Of a stretch of DNA of 64,000 nucleotides, positions 34,310 through 47,369 are shown piece by piece. Under the pieces are notes generated by a model. The model did not search any database, had not been told where the DNA came from, and saw only the letters and a program-made list of their open reading frames with translations. Positions within the stretch are counted from its first letter, which is position 1; each line of letters begins with the position of its first letter. This DNA comes from Rhipicephalus microplus (taxonomy: Eukaryota; Arthropoda; Arachnida; Ixodida; Ixodidae). The position numbers were made by a program, and so were the translations under genes. The stretch is taken from positions 319,756,616-319,820,615 of the forward strand of contig NC_134710.1 in the NCBI RefSeq assembly GCF_043290135.1, read 5' to 3'.

Positions 34310-34432
34310 TGCAGCACCCACCATACCCACCATGCGCCATGGTGGGCGTTTCCCACTATTCACCCACTACATTAATCCACTATAATGGTGGGTGGTGGTT
34401 TACACCATGCCCACCATTCGTTTTTTTCCGAT
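34310..34432. repeat. CCACCA/GGTGGG-rich low-complexity segment
   Basis: Irregular CCCACCAT and ATGGTGGG motifs with internal dyad symmetry (CACCATGCGCCATGGTGGGC). It is related in composition to 27850-28330 on the other side of the LINE. Confidence 0.6.
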
Positions 34433-35628
34433 AGGTGGGTATTCGACGACATGGCAAAGTAATGATTTATGGCGTATAGTATGTACCTTGCGACTGTGCT
34501 CGTCGTATTCGCTAAAAAAGCCGCTCCTATTTCCCTGTTGCGTGTTCCGCGCAGTGTCAATCACCTGCACATACCCGCATAATAGTGGTACATACCACCC
34601 GCGGATATGTGCCACTGTTGGGCGCAAAGTGTTTGACGACGTACACGACGGGATTGTGACATTATTCGTGTCTTGACCAGCATGTCATATTCGTCAAACC
34701 ATCGTACCCTTCCATACTAATTTTGGTTCACGCCTAGTAAAGGGGGTTATCACGAAAGCACCCAGACGTAAGCGGTTAGACAGACAGATGGATAGATAGA
34801 TACGTAGATGGACACCAAAAGTGCTTCCATGCAGCACGCAAAGAAATGCTTTGCATTTAATTTATCTGGCTGGTCAAGACATGAATAACGTAAAAATCCC
34901 GTCGCGTACGTCATCAAAGCCTTTTCTCCAGACACCTGTGGCACATATCCGTATACCATGCACGTGTGCTGTGGTAGGCGGGTATGACAGGTGTTTGACA
35001 CTTTATATGTACTCAAAACGGCGAGAACACACATGGGTAATTTAAATACAAGAGTGTTAATGATTTCTTGTAGCGCTGTGGATGATTAGACGATTACAAT
35101 ATAGAGACTACATGACATGTGGTGCGCATTAAAAAAAATGACATGGGCAGCGTTGACCTGACAAGTGCCAATAATAAATATCAGAGTTCCAGCAGGAATT
35201 GAATCAAAGCAACAACCTGCGTGGTAATCAAGAATACTACCACCGATTTACGGCAGGTCTCGGAACTGCTTTTGGAAAAAGACCCGTTCACCGTAATGGT
35301 AGTGAAATGTGAATGGTGGTTGAAGTGCCGGCTATGTTCAATGTTATAATCATTACATATGTGCTCCTATGATACAGGCGTCACGTATACGGTTAACGTC
35401 AGTTGTAGTTAAGCGCCTTCCCCTCAAGTTGATAGCACTATAGCCAGGGCTGCCATCATCGTATAAGTACAAGTGCTACGCATCAGCTTACCACTTCTGG
35501 TGACGGTAATACCCATGTTGCTGTTGTAATTGTTACGCAACTGTTAATAACTACTTATACAAAACATATGCGACTGTTTAACGTATGTTTGTGCTTATAA
35601 AATTTGTACATATATTCATCGTCTCGCC
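34433..35628. other. Region without recognisable gene
   Basis: Nothing coding recognised. A GATA-like short repeat lies at 34788-34802. Confidence 0.45.
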
Positions 35629-35862
35629 CCACCACGGTGGTCTAGTAGTTAAGGTACTCGGCTGCTGACCCGCAGGTCGCGGGATCGAATCCCGGCTGCA
35701 GCGGCTGCATTTCCGATGAAGTCGGAAATTCTGTAGGCCCGTGTGCTCAGATTTGGGCACACGCTAAAGAACCTTAGGTGGTCGAAATTTCCGGAGCCCT
35801 CCGCTACGGCGCCTCTCATAATCACATGGTGATTTTGGGGCGTTGAACCCCACATATATACC
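35629..35862 (+). mobile_element. tRNA-derived SINE, Ruka-like, best-preserved copy
   Basis: A-box region GGTGGTCTAGTAGTTAAGG, CTGACCCGCAGGTCGCGGG, B-box region GGATCGAATCCCGGC, a body with GGTCGAAATTTCCGGAGCC and CTCTCATAATCACATGG, and the end TTTTGGGGCGTTGAACCCC followed by an AT-rich tail. Confidence 0.92.
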
Positions 35863-36159
35863 AATCAATCATGTATTTATTGTCATTTCCTAACGTTTCG
35901 CGCTATAAAAGATACTACAACACAGACACCCTCTTTCCGCGTGCTTCGCATTACATCGATTCTCTGCATAATTTTTTTATGGTGCGTTTGTCTTTGCCCA
36001 CGTAAGACTGCCGAAGATGTCTCAAGCTTCTTCGCTTTTTCATATCTGCGCCTTGCAAGGTCGAAAATTTTCATCTAATGTAGAAATTTTGTAACGGAGT
36101 GTAAAATTTATTTTCTTAGCAGCTTCGCCAAACTTGAAGGAACAGCAGAGCTGGATGGC
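35863..36159. other. No gene seen
   Basis: Short AT-rich spacer between a SINE and a pyrimidine tract. Confidence 0.5.
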
Positions 36160-36495
36160 CTTCCTTGGTTCTCTTTATTTTTTTCTTTCTTTGTCTCTTT
36201 CTTTTCTTTGAAATTTTGCCAACTTTTCATTGTCTTCGTTTCTCTCTCTCTTTCCCCGTCTGTATCGTTCTACATTTTATCTTGTTTTCAGTTTCTTCCT
36301 TTTCTTTCTCCCTCGTCTCTATTTCTCCACTTCCTCCTTTTCTCTCTATTTCTTTGTTAAGCCAGTTTCTAGTTTCTCTGTCAATTTCTTTCTCTGTCTT
36401 TCTGTCCTTTTCTCTTTCTTACACTTTTTTCACTTTATTTTGATCTCTTTACTTATATCTATCTTTTTTCTCTCTCTCATTCGTTCTCTCTCCCA
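36160..36495. repeat. Polypyrimidine tract (TTTC/TCTC-rich)
   Basis: About 330 bases almost only T and C on the plus strand. The Phe/Ser-rich open frames across it are composition artefacts. Confidence 0.93.
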
Positions 36496-38605
36496 TCCGA
36501 GTTATTGCATCCGAAGCTGGGCAAATCGGCGCCCTGAGACAGCGTTCACCAGGCGCACATCTTCGCGGAGAGCGAAGCAAATGATGAAGCGGGCGAAGAA
36601 AGCGCGCGCAGTTACACGCACTCGAAACAGAGGTTGTGCCAGCGGAAAATATAAAAGACTAGAGCCCCCCCCCCCCCCCAATTTCCACCAGCCCCCTTTG
36701 CCCCCGCCCCTAAAAAGCAAGCATATTCAATATAAAACGCATGTGTTCCCAGTCTCCCTGCCCCCCTGAAAGAACTCGCTTGTCGTGGGTGCCCCACCCT
36801 AAAGGTATCCTTGCGCCGCCCCTGGCTAGAAATCAAGAAGTAATTGGTGGTGATGATGATGATGATGATGATGATGAAATGATGATGGCTTCTGCGAGCG
36901 CGTAACGGCATTACGAAAAGCACAACAGGTCCACAGTAGAACAGTGGTCTATTCCGTTAGCCATGTTGGGCACCGATCTATTCTTGAAGAACAAGTGAAA
37001 CAGCGCAGCATAAAACTAAGTGATAAGAAAACAATAGAGGAGGAGAAAATTAAGATCTGAATAATTTTCATGGTATAAATGCCCACCCCCTTTCCTCCCC
37101 CAAATAAAAAAAACGTGGCTCACATTCACAGTACAGACTGGTATACGCATGTTGCCTGGGAAAACCATTTGTTATGCGAGTCAGTCCTTGCCATTAGGCG
37201 CACGCAACAAAGGCCGGCACCAACGAAAGAACGAGATGGTGTTAATCTTGACGAAAAATATTGCTTATAGGTTATTGGAAATCCAGATTTTGCTCCTGAA
37301 CGCCGACGACAGTGGTCTATATAGATTTGACCCGCAGTGTAGGTTTGAAGTATTCTTTTGGCAGAAGAACTTTGGGCGAAGTATTGTTGCTGCAGGCCCT
37401 ACCGTATAGCAAAAAACAGATTTTTTCTCCTTCTCACTTAAAGTGAACTTGGCATTTTCAGAAACAAAAAAAAAAGCCCCATGTGGACATATATTATTGC
37501 AAATCAGTTCTGCGGAATCTCGCAAAATGGCAGTAAGGTTAAGGGGGGAACAACTGACAACCAGCGACCACCCCAGAAAGGTGTTGGTCCCCGCTTCGAC
37601 CCCCGAACGGGGCCAATCTTTCGGTGACTATGATAGGGCAATACTGCAAAACAGAATGTTAAGATAGAAGGTTCCGGGGAAATTCTTCAAGACGTACAAG
37701 TCATTAAAATTGCAGTAAAATCATTGGGGTTTGAACAGCTTTTGCAAATGCCTTTGCTTTACATGCAAACAAATTTTCTTGTTGAAACAAGAAACGATAC
37801 TCTCTGAATAAAATTTCTGGCACACAACACTCAGATGACTTTCTGTAGAAAACTTCCACGCGACTAAAAAATGTTTTCACATGAATGTTTTTAGCAGTAA
37901 GCAGTTTTAATGAATTCAGTTGGCATGGTTTTTTTCGATTGCATTAGAGATGATCGCCAAAAAAGGCTGAGACATTTGGCAAGAAATTTGGAGTCTGTTT
38001 GCCAAAAGGATATCCAAGTAAAGCTATTAATTAGCCTAGATTGATTGATTGTACTCTGAGAACTCTAGGTGATAGTTAAAACTTCATTTTTTCTTTGGAA
38101 AAAAAAGGAGCAATGTCACACGGATGAGGAGAGGAAGGTCATTATTTCACAATCACCTGTTTATCGAGAGGAGGGAAAATCAATATCTTTGTTTCATTTT
38201 TAGATTTTGTACCGAAATTTTCATGGATGACATTACAGATTTTTTAGTGTATTTCTCGCAGTTTGCCAACATCGGATCCATGAAATTTCGTGAAACTTGG
38301 CATGGCAACTGTACCGCCTATTCAGAGACAATGTATGTACTTCATTCTTACCTTTACGTCTAGGATCCATGTATGAACCGGTATACGCCGTCGAAATTTA
38401 TGAAGTCATGGCGTTTGGCGCGGCAATTCGAAGGTAGCGTCATTACCAGCGTTTCTCTTCGCGTGTTTTCTTGCTTTATAAGCGTCCTTTCCCGGTAAGG
38501 GTTGTGTTTTCACGAACCGAGCAGAGCCTCGACAGCACCTTCAATCCTTCGAAACACCCCGAGAGGAAGCTAACGAGGAGGATAACGAACCATCCAGAAT
38601 GACCC
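36496..38605. other. Region without recognisable gene
   Basis: Contains a C run (36665-36679), a GAT repeat at 36849-36876 and A-rich runs. A GC-rich patch at 36500-36650 has no recognisable coding content. No gene or clear transposon was seen. Confidence 0.45.
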
Positions 38606-39402
38606 TTAAACGAAATGGCCGATTCTTTAGCGAAGTCAGCAATAAGTGGGCCATTTTTACCATGTTTTCCACCATCCGTTTATGTAACACCTGCGCGATT
38701 TCGCAGTCGTACCACTATGGAAAGCTCCACAGGTACATCACCCACAAATTTGACAGAATATCGGCACTTATTATATTCCTGGCGCCGATCCTCTTGTGAC
38801 ACACATAAACAAGAAGTCGCAAATACGACGCTGCGCTGTAGGGTGCCGAAACTAAATTTATACCAACACAATTCTGGTCAGGCTCTTTCTCCAATGTGCA
38901 CTTTCTGTGGCGAGCCAGAAACTATGAATCATTACTTTTTGATATGTAGACGATTTACTATAGATCGTAAATCCAAGTTGAAAAATACTTTACGTGCCAT
39001 TTCGAACGAATTTATCCATGCCCGTGATTCTGTGCTTTGGAGCCTCTATTTTTGGGTTTGCCAGTGCGAAAGTTTGCGAGGCAGTGCGGAATTATTTGAA
39101 TGAAACGAAAAGACTAACAAACTAATATTATTCGTCTGTGTCGACATAGGCATAACTTCTACCTTTTTGTTCTTTCTTTAAAGCTAGGTTTTGATCTAGG
39201 TTGTTATTTATTACTAATACAGGAGCTTTACAGTAAGTACAGATCGGTGATCATCAAAATTTCATTCTAAAATTTGTAACGTTTTCCATTTGTAAGTTCC
39301 TTTACTCTAAAATACAATAATATCTCATAAGACCACTCAATTATTGGGCGATACCCCACAGTGGGTATGAGCACAAGTGAAGGGCAACAAGAACAAGAAC
39401 AA
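38606..39402 (+). pseudogene. LINE 3' fragment (RNase H end, zinc motif, shared tail)
   Basis: Begins with NEMADSLAKSAIS, the end of a retrotransposon RNase H domain. It continues in one open frame (162 residues, 38615-39103) to TLRCRVPKLNLY and the zinc motif CTFCGEPETMNHYFLIC. A 3' untranslated region follows, whose end (39325-39402) nearly matches 26278-26357 and finishes in GAACAAGAACAAG. The element is strongly 5'-truncated. Confidence 0.8.
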
Positions 39403-39564
39403 GGACCCTTCGCGAAATTCTTGCTAACCAGCAAGGCACACGACAAAAATACAGCCTCCCCTCCACCCCACAAATCATCAGAAGAGGAGGAAGCGACTGA
39501 CCTCCGCAGAATTCAAACTGGGGTTTTTCCCAGTCTTCAAACATTAAACAAAATGTCCATAGTG

Positions 39565-39835
39565 TAGCGGCTCACCATCGCTCTACCACATTTGTGGGGA
39601 TGCCCAAACCGACCACTTAATTCAGATACCTTTTTAGGTCAGTACAAGCTATCTCTTTCTGTCGAGCAATGGGAGGCACAGGTCACCAGCTCTGACCCAG
39701 AGGTGCAGCTTGCACTTCTGGGTGCAGGCGGCAGCAGCCAGTGGAGCCCTGGACTTGGGGCCCATCGAGCTCAAGGGCCCTGTCCCAAACCCTCGAGAAT
39801 AAAGTTTTTCCTTCCTTCCTTCCTTTCGGTGTTGC
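39565..39835 (+). pseudogene. LINE 3' terminus
   Basis: Reads HLWGCPNRP..., LGQYKLSLSVEQWEAQVTSS and DPEVQLALLGAGGSS, the last residues of a LINE polyprotein after its zinc motif, of the same type as 18490-19040. It ends with AATAAAG and a TTCC repeat tail, as expected for a 5'-truncated insertion. Confidence 0.7.
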
Positions 39836-40557
39836 AAAACTGTTGTTTATGAATACTTGAAAAATCGGCTTTGTGTCCCATTGAATGATGAATGGTATCA
39901 TGACATGGCAGGTCCTTGTACTGTAACGCCGGAGTCAGTTGTGGGCACGTTAGAGATGTGCCTACGAGAAGCACGTTTCAATTAAAGTGCTATCTACCAA
40001 ACATAAATGATGCAAGCTGATTGCCGCTTGCAAAAGAGTACGTTGCTGTCAAGAGTTCATTCTGTGAACGCACTTTGCTGCCTCTCAACTGCATGCATCC
40101 CTGTCGGCATCGACTTTAAGGGCTTGTATAAAAGGCATCTGCACGTTTGGCTTGGAAAAACAAAACTCACTGCTGTTATTAATATTTCGATATAAAACAA
40201 CCACATTTCTCAATTTTTTTTGCTCTTTCATCTGCATTTACGAAAAACATGCTCACAGACTGTCACCATTTCATCTTTTCTATACCAGCGCACCGTGTTA
40301 ATGTTTAGCGCTGTGCACCATAAGTGTCTTTCCGTGTTCCGAAGCTTATTCTGCATATGTGCAGTCAAGGGACATGCGAGTCGAAAAATGGAAGTTTTTT
40401 TTCTTCAAAATATGTATTTTTGTTTTTATTTGCTTTCACAAGTTTAGACTCTCTACTTTCTCGACAAAAAAAATCTGAAATTTGTATTTGAACTCGAAGT
40501 ACGTTAAAGCTGGCTACTAAACACTAAAAATAATAACTACAGCATACCCATGGAGTT
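39836..40557. other. Region without recognisable gene
   Basis: AT-rich; nothing recognised. Confidence 0.45.
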
Positions 40558-40737
40558 AATGATGATGATGAGTGGGGCTAAGCTTCGGGGGGTTTTATAG
40601 TTAAACCGTGAATCATTCGTCTGTCTGTCTGTCCGTCCGTCCGTACCTGCTGAGTGAGTCGTAGAACTAGGAGGTCACGTACCAAGAGAGACATATGCAT
40701 CTACAGACTCGCGGCTTTAGGAGCTTCGCCCCTAAAA
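40558..40737. mobile_element. Short MITE-like element (same ends as 26650-27348)
   Basis: The left end is ATGATGATGATGAG, GGGGCTAAGCTTCGGGGGGT, TAAACCGTGAA, then a (GTCT)n/(GTCC)n tract at 40618-40645. The right end is TTTAGGAGCTTCGCCCCTAAAA. The inverted GGGGC..AAGCT motif matches the longer element. Confidence 0.65.
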
Positions 40738-42889
40738 AAGCTAATTTATTAAAGTCCCGTGGAAATTGTCGCCTGGCTGCTTGCCATTGCATATCGTATG
40801 AGGAGTTAACTAAAGTGATATGTTCTAAATAACCACGATTGCCAAGCCCTCATTATGGAAGAAATCATATAAAAAAACAAATATTTCCTGCATAGACGAC
40901 CTTTCACTTATACGTTTAAAATGAGTTTTTCTCACGATTCACTTATGGGCAACTTCTTGAGTTTGGAAATCATGTTTTAAATGCGGAGAATTTCTTAGTC
41001 GCACGATGTCACGCTTCGTGCGTAGGCGTTGTCCACATCCCCGCTGCGCATGCTCGGGCCTTGCATTTCGTGCCGCATGCTTGCGTCTCGTGCCAACTAT
41101 TTGCTCCCCCCCCCCCCTCTTTTGCCTCGCAAGGCTGACGCAGGCAGCGTCTGCCTGTAAAAGCCGACTGCTCAAGCTGCACAACCATTCACTGGTCACC
41201 CCGTACATGTAGGCACTGGAACGCACATCAACGTACCACCACTCGTTGAAGGCAACGCTTCTCCTTCTTTGAATAAATAAGAATAATAAAGACAAAATAA
41301 CCATTAAGCATTACCAAACCACACTGAATTATGCAACATTCACGTGATACCCCCCCCCCCCCCCCCCACACACACACGCTCTGCGATGCATTTACTCGAG
41401 TTCCCCCCGTGGGAAGGTGCAGGCGGCATTTTTGAGTACTTCTGATAGCCGATTGGGATTAAATTTTGCCCCCACATTCCTTAATATGTGACAGGTGCAA
41501 GTGTTTTCTTCAAAACTCTATATCGTCTGTACAATTGTTATAAACCCAAAGTAAGCAGGTAGTATGAACTGAGGTTTTTAAAAAAAATTCTCATTACAAT
41601 TTTTTTTCTCTATTAAAATGTGTTATACCTACTTTTTCCATATTTATTTACATTATATTGTTCATGTAGAGCAATATGAGCCATAACAGCTCAGAACCAT
41701 AAAAGCTTAGCGGCAGGAAATGTTTGTCCAAAAAAGTTATACTTTACACATCGTCATGACATCAAACGAAAACTGCGCAACTCACTCTAAAACCGATCAC
41801 ATATTTGAAGTCAGCATAAAAGCATATATATACAATGAAAACTCCATTTCCCCCGACTGCAGATTAAGGCAACTTTTCTTAATTGCATCTCCCCTTAACT
41901 TGCTCTTTTGACCAAGATATATGATATGATTCATATATAGCTCAGTCGGCAAAGCATTGAAAGCATTATCCCATGATTCTATCTTTGGCCCTTTCCAGTA
42001 GCGAGTCAATTTTTGATCAAATTTCATTCCTTTACATTATGTCATCATTTTATGCGCCGCAGTTAAAACCTATGCTGTATCACTAAGGAGAGCTGCAACT
42101 ATAAAAATGGACTTTTTTTTTTTGCAAAAATTATCGCTTAAACATTCGGCTTCGTAAATTGCATTTGGTCATTAAACTTTTATTTCAAATGCAGATTAGA
42201 AATTGGAAAGAAATCCCCTTTTTTTTCGGCCCATGCCACCCTGGCTTCAGCTACAGCACTTTCTGAGGCTGCAGTGTATGCTGAAGTTGATTGAAAGAGG
42301 AAGTGAGGCCAAATACAAAGGCGAGCACTTCATAAACTGCTATTACCATCTGCACGGGGAGATAAGCTGAAACATGATAGAATACAAGAGGTACGAAATC
42401 GGTATGAAACAGCAATAACCGCCAATCCATCCATGCGACTTTCAATTCTCAGTATGGAAGGAAGTCGCGAATTCTGTTCATGAAGAGTGACCTCCGGTGT
42501 AAGTAGAGGTAATTGCCAGAACTCTTCAGGAGTCCACACCAGATTACTCTCATTAATGTTGGCTAACGAACCCCTTTTTGGCTGCACACCCCACACAGTA
42601 TAAGCACCTCACAGACCGCCATAATCATCGTTTATTAACCCTAAGCATTGCGTACCATAGCCACGTCGACTCCATTATGATACATCCGAAATAAGGCAAA
42701 ACGTGTGCGTCAGCAATGTTTTTTATAATAAATCTGCAGTCAAATGGCGAATCCTGTAACTTCCCTTGATGAACAGCCAAGCTGGTTGCTGTCCTAAACT
42801 CGTCCGCATGAGAACATATTCAAGATAATCCTGCAAACGATCTTCAGAGACCATTATCAGGACGAGGACGTTTGTACCGTTTGAGGACG
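40738..42889. other. Region without recognisable gene
   Basis: AT-rich, with C runs at 41107-41117 and 41350-41367. No coding segment was recognised. Confidence 0.45.
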
Positions 42890-42960
42890 AGCATATGGTG
42901 TCGACTGCTTTCCGAGATCGATCGGATCCGGAGATCACAGGTTCAGACTCTGGTGGCCGC
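42890..42960 (+). repeat. tRNA-like SINE head (weak)
   Basis: ATGGTGTCGACTGC, then GATCCGGAGATCACA, then a B-box-like GGTTCAGACTC and TGGTGGCCGC. The order and spacing resemble a tRNA-derived SINE head with a diverged A box. There is no clear cloverleaf. Confidence 0.35.
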
Positions 42961-43542
42961 AAGTTGTCTTTTTGTCCACTTTACTTTCTTCACATCTGTA
43001 TCGCAGTTATTAGAGTACACTTAAAACAGACCAGCTAACGTCTCCTTACATGCAGGTTTTCATGAAGGTTGTGTCAACAAAGAATCCTGCCCTCGTCGTC
43101 TTGGCACGTTAAATTTGCAATCGTGCCCTTGCAAGAGTTCTTTGTCAAGTAGCGCATGTGTGCCCCGATGCTCTTTCGCACCCGCCGCTCCCGAGTAGCG
43201 CACAAATGCCGTCACACGCTTTTCATATTTGGCGGGCTCTCTTTAAACGTCAGGGAAATCTCCACAGAGCATGTATACACTGCCACAAAAAACTGTACTG
43301 CTATTTTCGGAATGCACACTGCAATGTAAGGAAGCGCACCTGACTATAAAGAGAATAAATAAGGTTTCCATAATAGCCTTCAGCTAATCAACCACAATAT
43401 AAAGATAGCATAATGAAAGCCCCATGAAGGCAATCATATGTTGATTTGATACAGTTGCAGTGAGCCACTTTCTAAAAATATTGTTCATGCTACATGCAGC
43501 TACTTATATACGCACGATTCTGCACTTTGCCATACGGAGGAT

Positions 43543-43588
<46 letters not shown>

Positions 43589-43923
43589 GAAAGAAGTGTA
43601 TACATAAGGGCTCGTTTTTCCGTGTTTTGACACAATATTAATGAGATCTAACAGGCAGTAATGCCAAGCAATGTACAGGGGAAGTTATTAGAACCAATGG
43701 AATGTAAATAAGAAGAAAGAAAAGTGGGTGAAAAAATAACCACCCGTGAGCAGGCTATATATATATATTGTGAGCGCTGACTATGTACTTCATCTTCATC
43801 TGTATGACCAAACCATTGTAGTGATCATCATCGTATGTCACGCGGGCTGGCTCTCTGGCTCGTGCGTCTGGATTAAAAAAGGATAACCTGGTTGCTGCCG
43901 TACCGGACGTGGTCTCATAAGAT

Positions 43924-43960
<37 letters not shown>

Positions 43961-44408
43961 CTGGTGTTGGTGTGGAAGCTTTGCCAACAAAAGTAAAGCC
44001 AGCTTTTGCCACTGCCAAGATGGCGGAAACATGCTCTTTTCCGATAATGGCCACTTAGAGATTAAGTGGCTTTGATATGCTAGTATGTAATTTCTATCTT
44101 AAAAGAGCTGTTCCCGACGAAATAACACGCGTACAGAAACGAGTATGGGTGACTGAATTTCCCAAAACTTTGCCTCCAATTAGAGGCTCACTAAGAGAAA
44201 CTAGTAACACTAAACGCACTTTTTCTCTATGTGACGCGAAAGAGTTTCCACATTATACTCATTGGGCGTGTGAGGGAAACGCTCCGTTCTTAATCGCTGA
44301 ACGGTAATACACTTTATCATGCCGCTAGTAAAATAGCCGCCGCAGCCGCCATATTGCCACAGGCACGGCTTTGCTGTAGCTTCACTCCTAGGCAATCATT
44401 TCCATCTT
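42961..44408. other. Region without recognisable gene, two (AT)n tracts
   Basis: (AT)n microsatellites lie at 43547-43587 and 43926-43959. Nothing coding recognised. Confidence 0.5.
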
Positions 44409-44494
44409 GGTAGGAAGCGCAGCAACTATTACACACAACTCACAACACAACCGTGTGTTATGTGTTCCGTGTAATAGTTGCTGCGCTTCCTACC
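44409..44494. repeat. Perfect 26-bp inverted repeat
   Basis: Bases 44409-44434 (starting GGTAGGAAGCGCAGCAAC) are the exact reverse complement of 44469-44494. The 34-base loop is AC-rich on one side and GT-rich on the other, so pairing partly continues inwards. Confidence 0.95.
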
Positions 44495-44595
44495 GAATTG
44501 GATTCATACCAACTGGCCCAATAAAATTGTTTATTGAATCATTTCTACTCCAGCATTTTTTTTTTAAATCCTTCTTGATACGGACTCGGTCGCCG

Positions 44596-44900
44596 GATTC
44601 CGTACCGAACGGTTGTGCCCCCGCGATCTGAGACCACAGCGCAGATCGCGGTCGCAGTTACAGGCCGACCGGTTCGCCCTTCGCCATCTCCTGACGCCGT
44701 GAAGGTCTGGCCGAGTGGTGCCCCGTCCTCGGACTCCTTCGACCATGTCCCCATTCTTCTCTTTCTTATCTTTACTTATCTCTTATCCTTTTAATCTCTC
44801 CTTATGCCATTCCCTCGTGAGCAACTGCTGAGGTGTCGCACTTATAGATGCAGACAGTTGCGGGGCTCACTTTAATCTTTTTTTTTTTCTCTCATTTAAG
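44596..44900 (+). repeat. Interspersed repeat, LINE 3'-end type (copy 2)
   Basis: Plus-orientation relative of 4672-4953: CCGAACGGTTGTGCCCCCGC, TGACGCCGTGAAG, GGTGCCCCGTCCTCGG, a long T/C-rich tract, GTTGCGGGGCTCACTTT, then a T run. It resembles the 3' untranslated end of a non-LTR element. Confidence 0.7.
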
Positions 44901-47369
44901 AATGACTTCCTCCACTTTGCCATAATCCTCTCTTCTGCACGACCTATGGCACTGCTTGTGTATGCACGTCAATAATGAATACTATACACTATCAGTCAGA
45001 ACATGCATTAGAGAAAAAAAGTCGCATTTATGACGAAGGCCTAGCAGAAAAAAAAAAAGAATAATGGTACTTCCGTGACCAATGCATCACTTAAGTACCA
45101 GCTTACCCGATGGTTATGAGCATCGCCATCCTCGGATGATCACGTTAGTTTGTGAAGACGAGCTGTAGTACTAAAAAAGTAATGGACATGAAGAACACTA
45201 GGCCTTCCCTAAACTCTTTATGTTTTACAGTACTACAAGTTTATGCACAAAAGAAGTGGGGCTTAATCATAAATTCTTTCTTGGCAATAGCAATGTTCAA
45301 TATAGTGCAGAATGACTCGACACTAGCTGGCAGAAAGCCGTGTGCCTTTATTCCTTTATTGCGAACTTTTGCGAGTGCAGCACTGTACAATCGCCTTAGA
45401 TGCGCAAGTGCTCATGACAGACAGCAGCAGGTAAACAAGATGCCGCACATTGAACTGGTAAACTCTTATTCCTAGATCAAGGCAGAGAAACAACAGTGCG
45501 CTGCCTCCGTCATGCAGACAACGTGCTGGTGCATGTCTGCAAAATGAACAGCATTATGTTTGTGCAATGGCTTATACCTGTATACAAATTACTTTTCATT
45601 GTATGGATTACACATACACTAGGTCATACACTACATAATGTACGTCTCGTAGTAGTACTTTATTCATCACAGCCTACAAAAACATTGTTACATAATGGTT
45701 ACCATGACCATATGCAAGTAGTAAATACATGTGGCATAAATGCATACAGAAAAACATCGGATGGCACTTATAAGAAAAGAAGACATTTGTACTGCTACAC
45801 TTTGTTAAACAAAGATGCTAGTTATGCATTGTGGACTACCATCCACTAGTCCCATTAAGCCCAGGACTAATCCTTCGAGTCACTCGTCTGATAAAATGTC
45901 CCAAGCAACTTCCATTAAGTAGAGAAAAATGGCAATACACTACTTTCCACGTTCACTATGTGCCCTAGACAGACCATGCCAATTGCAAGCAAAACTTAAG
46001 GCATCACACAATATTGGCAGCCAAAAACAGAAGAGAATGAAGTATGCTTGAGAATACTCGCAGACACTTGGTGCAACTTTCTTTGTGCAGTTTCGACATC
46101 ACAAAATTTGCTCAAAGAAGATTTTCACATATTTCAGACAGCTAAGCCAGAGACAAGCATTGGCATTTTAACAGTAATAACAGCAAAACGTACGGGTCCC
46201 CTTGTTTCAGCCGAACATCAGCTCGGCCACATAAAGGACTTGACAGCACAACAATGATACAGTTCCCAGCTTTTTGCTAGTGGTGGTTGGCATACATTGA
46301 AAAATTGCTGTTTTGAATACTGGGCTTAAGTGGATTTTTTTTTTGGCATTCTCACTTTTCAATATTTTACAGTTTCAAACCTGTATCTAAGGGTCACAAA
46401 AACAATGAGAAATACAACAGCATCTGCTTTGTCAGACTATGCTCAGCTTCTGAGCAGATTGGAACACCAACACAAGACTTTTGAGAACACAATTGTACAC
46501 CCTCAAAAGTCATCCCCCAGCCTTGGAGGTCAAGACGGAGGGACAGGAAATGCAGTAAAACAGGTGCACAGATCACAAATAGCCTGCCCACACTAAAATT
46601 CTGCACATGCGCTAATTCTGTAGGTGCTGTAAGTGCTGAAAACATGTGTACAGAACATGAAGATTTCACACAAAGGCTCATAGTAGTTCCTGCTCATACG
46701 GCCAAAGAACAAACAGCATGCACAAAAAAGGTAAAGGTCTATCACTAAGGCAGTTCTCACTTTTTCTGCTATGCCTTCTGCACACAAGTGAAGGAAAATG
46801 AATATAGAGACATCAAGCCAAGCCAGGGAACAATAAACAAAGGCCATAGCAAACTTACCAGCCAACATACCAGCCCTCAAAATCTATGCACTCTTATACC
46901 AACGGCAGCAGTTTCTTTCAGTCTTCACTGGAATGTACCTTCTGCTTCCACACATAAAAAAAAAAAAGAAACTCCAAATGTGCACCGAAGGTTTGTTCCA
47001 CAAGCAACGGGCTCGAGAGATACACATTAGAAACTTGAAAGTGCATAAAGCTGATTCAAGGTTAATGATGCCATTATTACCATCCATGCCCATAAATGCA
47101 TACGGCAAGCATCTTGCATGACAAGCAATTTGAAAGCTTCAAATATAAACTCAGGTCTTTGACAAGGTAATCAATGTTTGTCTAAAACAGATTAGCATAC
47201 AACACTTGTGCAATACACTATGGAAGAAGTTATTAAGAGAAATTATACATGAAACATGCTTTTCGTGCCTAAAAAAAGTTATTTATAGTGCCCTCAGAAT
47301 AATGCACTAATAAATTCTCTGATCACTAACCCTAACCTTATAGTGAAACATAATATATATGATTTATAA
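44901..47369. other. AT-rich region without recognisable gene
   Basis: No coding segment was recognised on either strand. A 117-residue plus-strand open frame (45496-45849) has no domain. If the testican transcript has a very long 3' untranslated region it could reach this far, but nothing in the sequence shows that. Confidence 0.4.

Noticed and set aside
36165..36769. Phe/Ser/Leu-rich open frames that resemble membrane segments
   Set aside because: They follow from the polypyrimidine tract, not from a membrane protein.
45496..45849. 117-codon plus-strand open frame in AT-rich DNA
   Set aside because: No domain or neighbouring exon; length is not unusual for such a long region.
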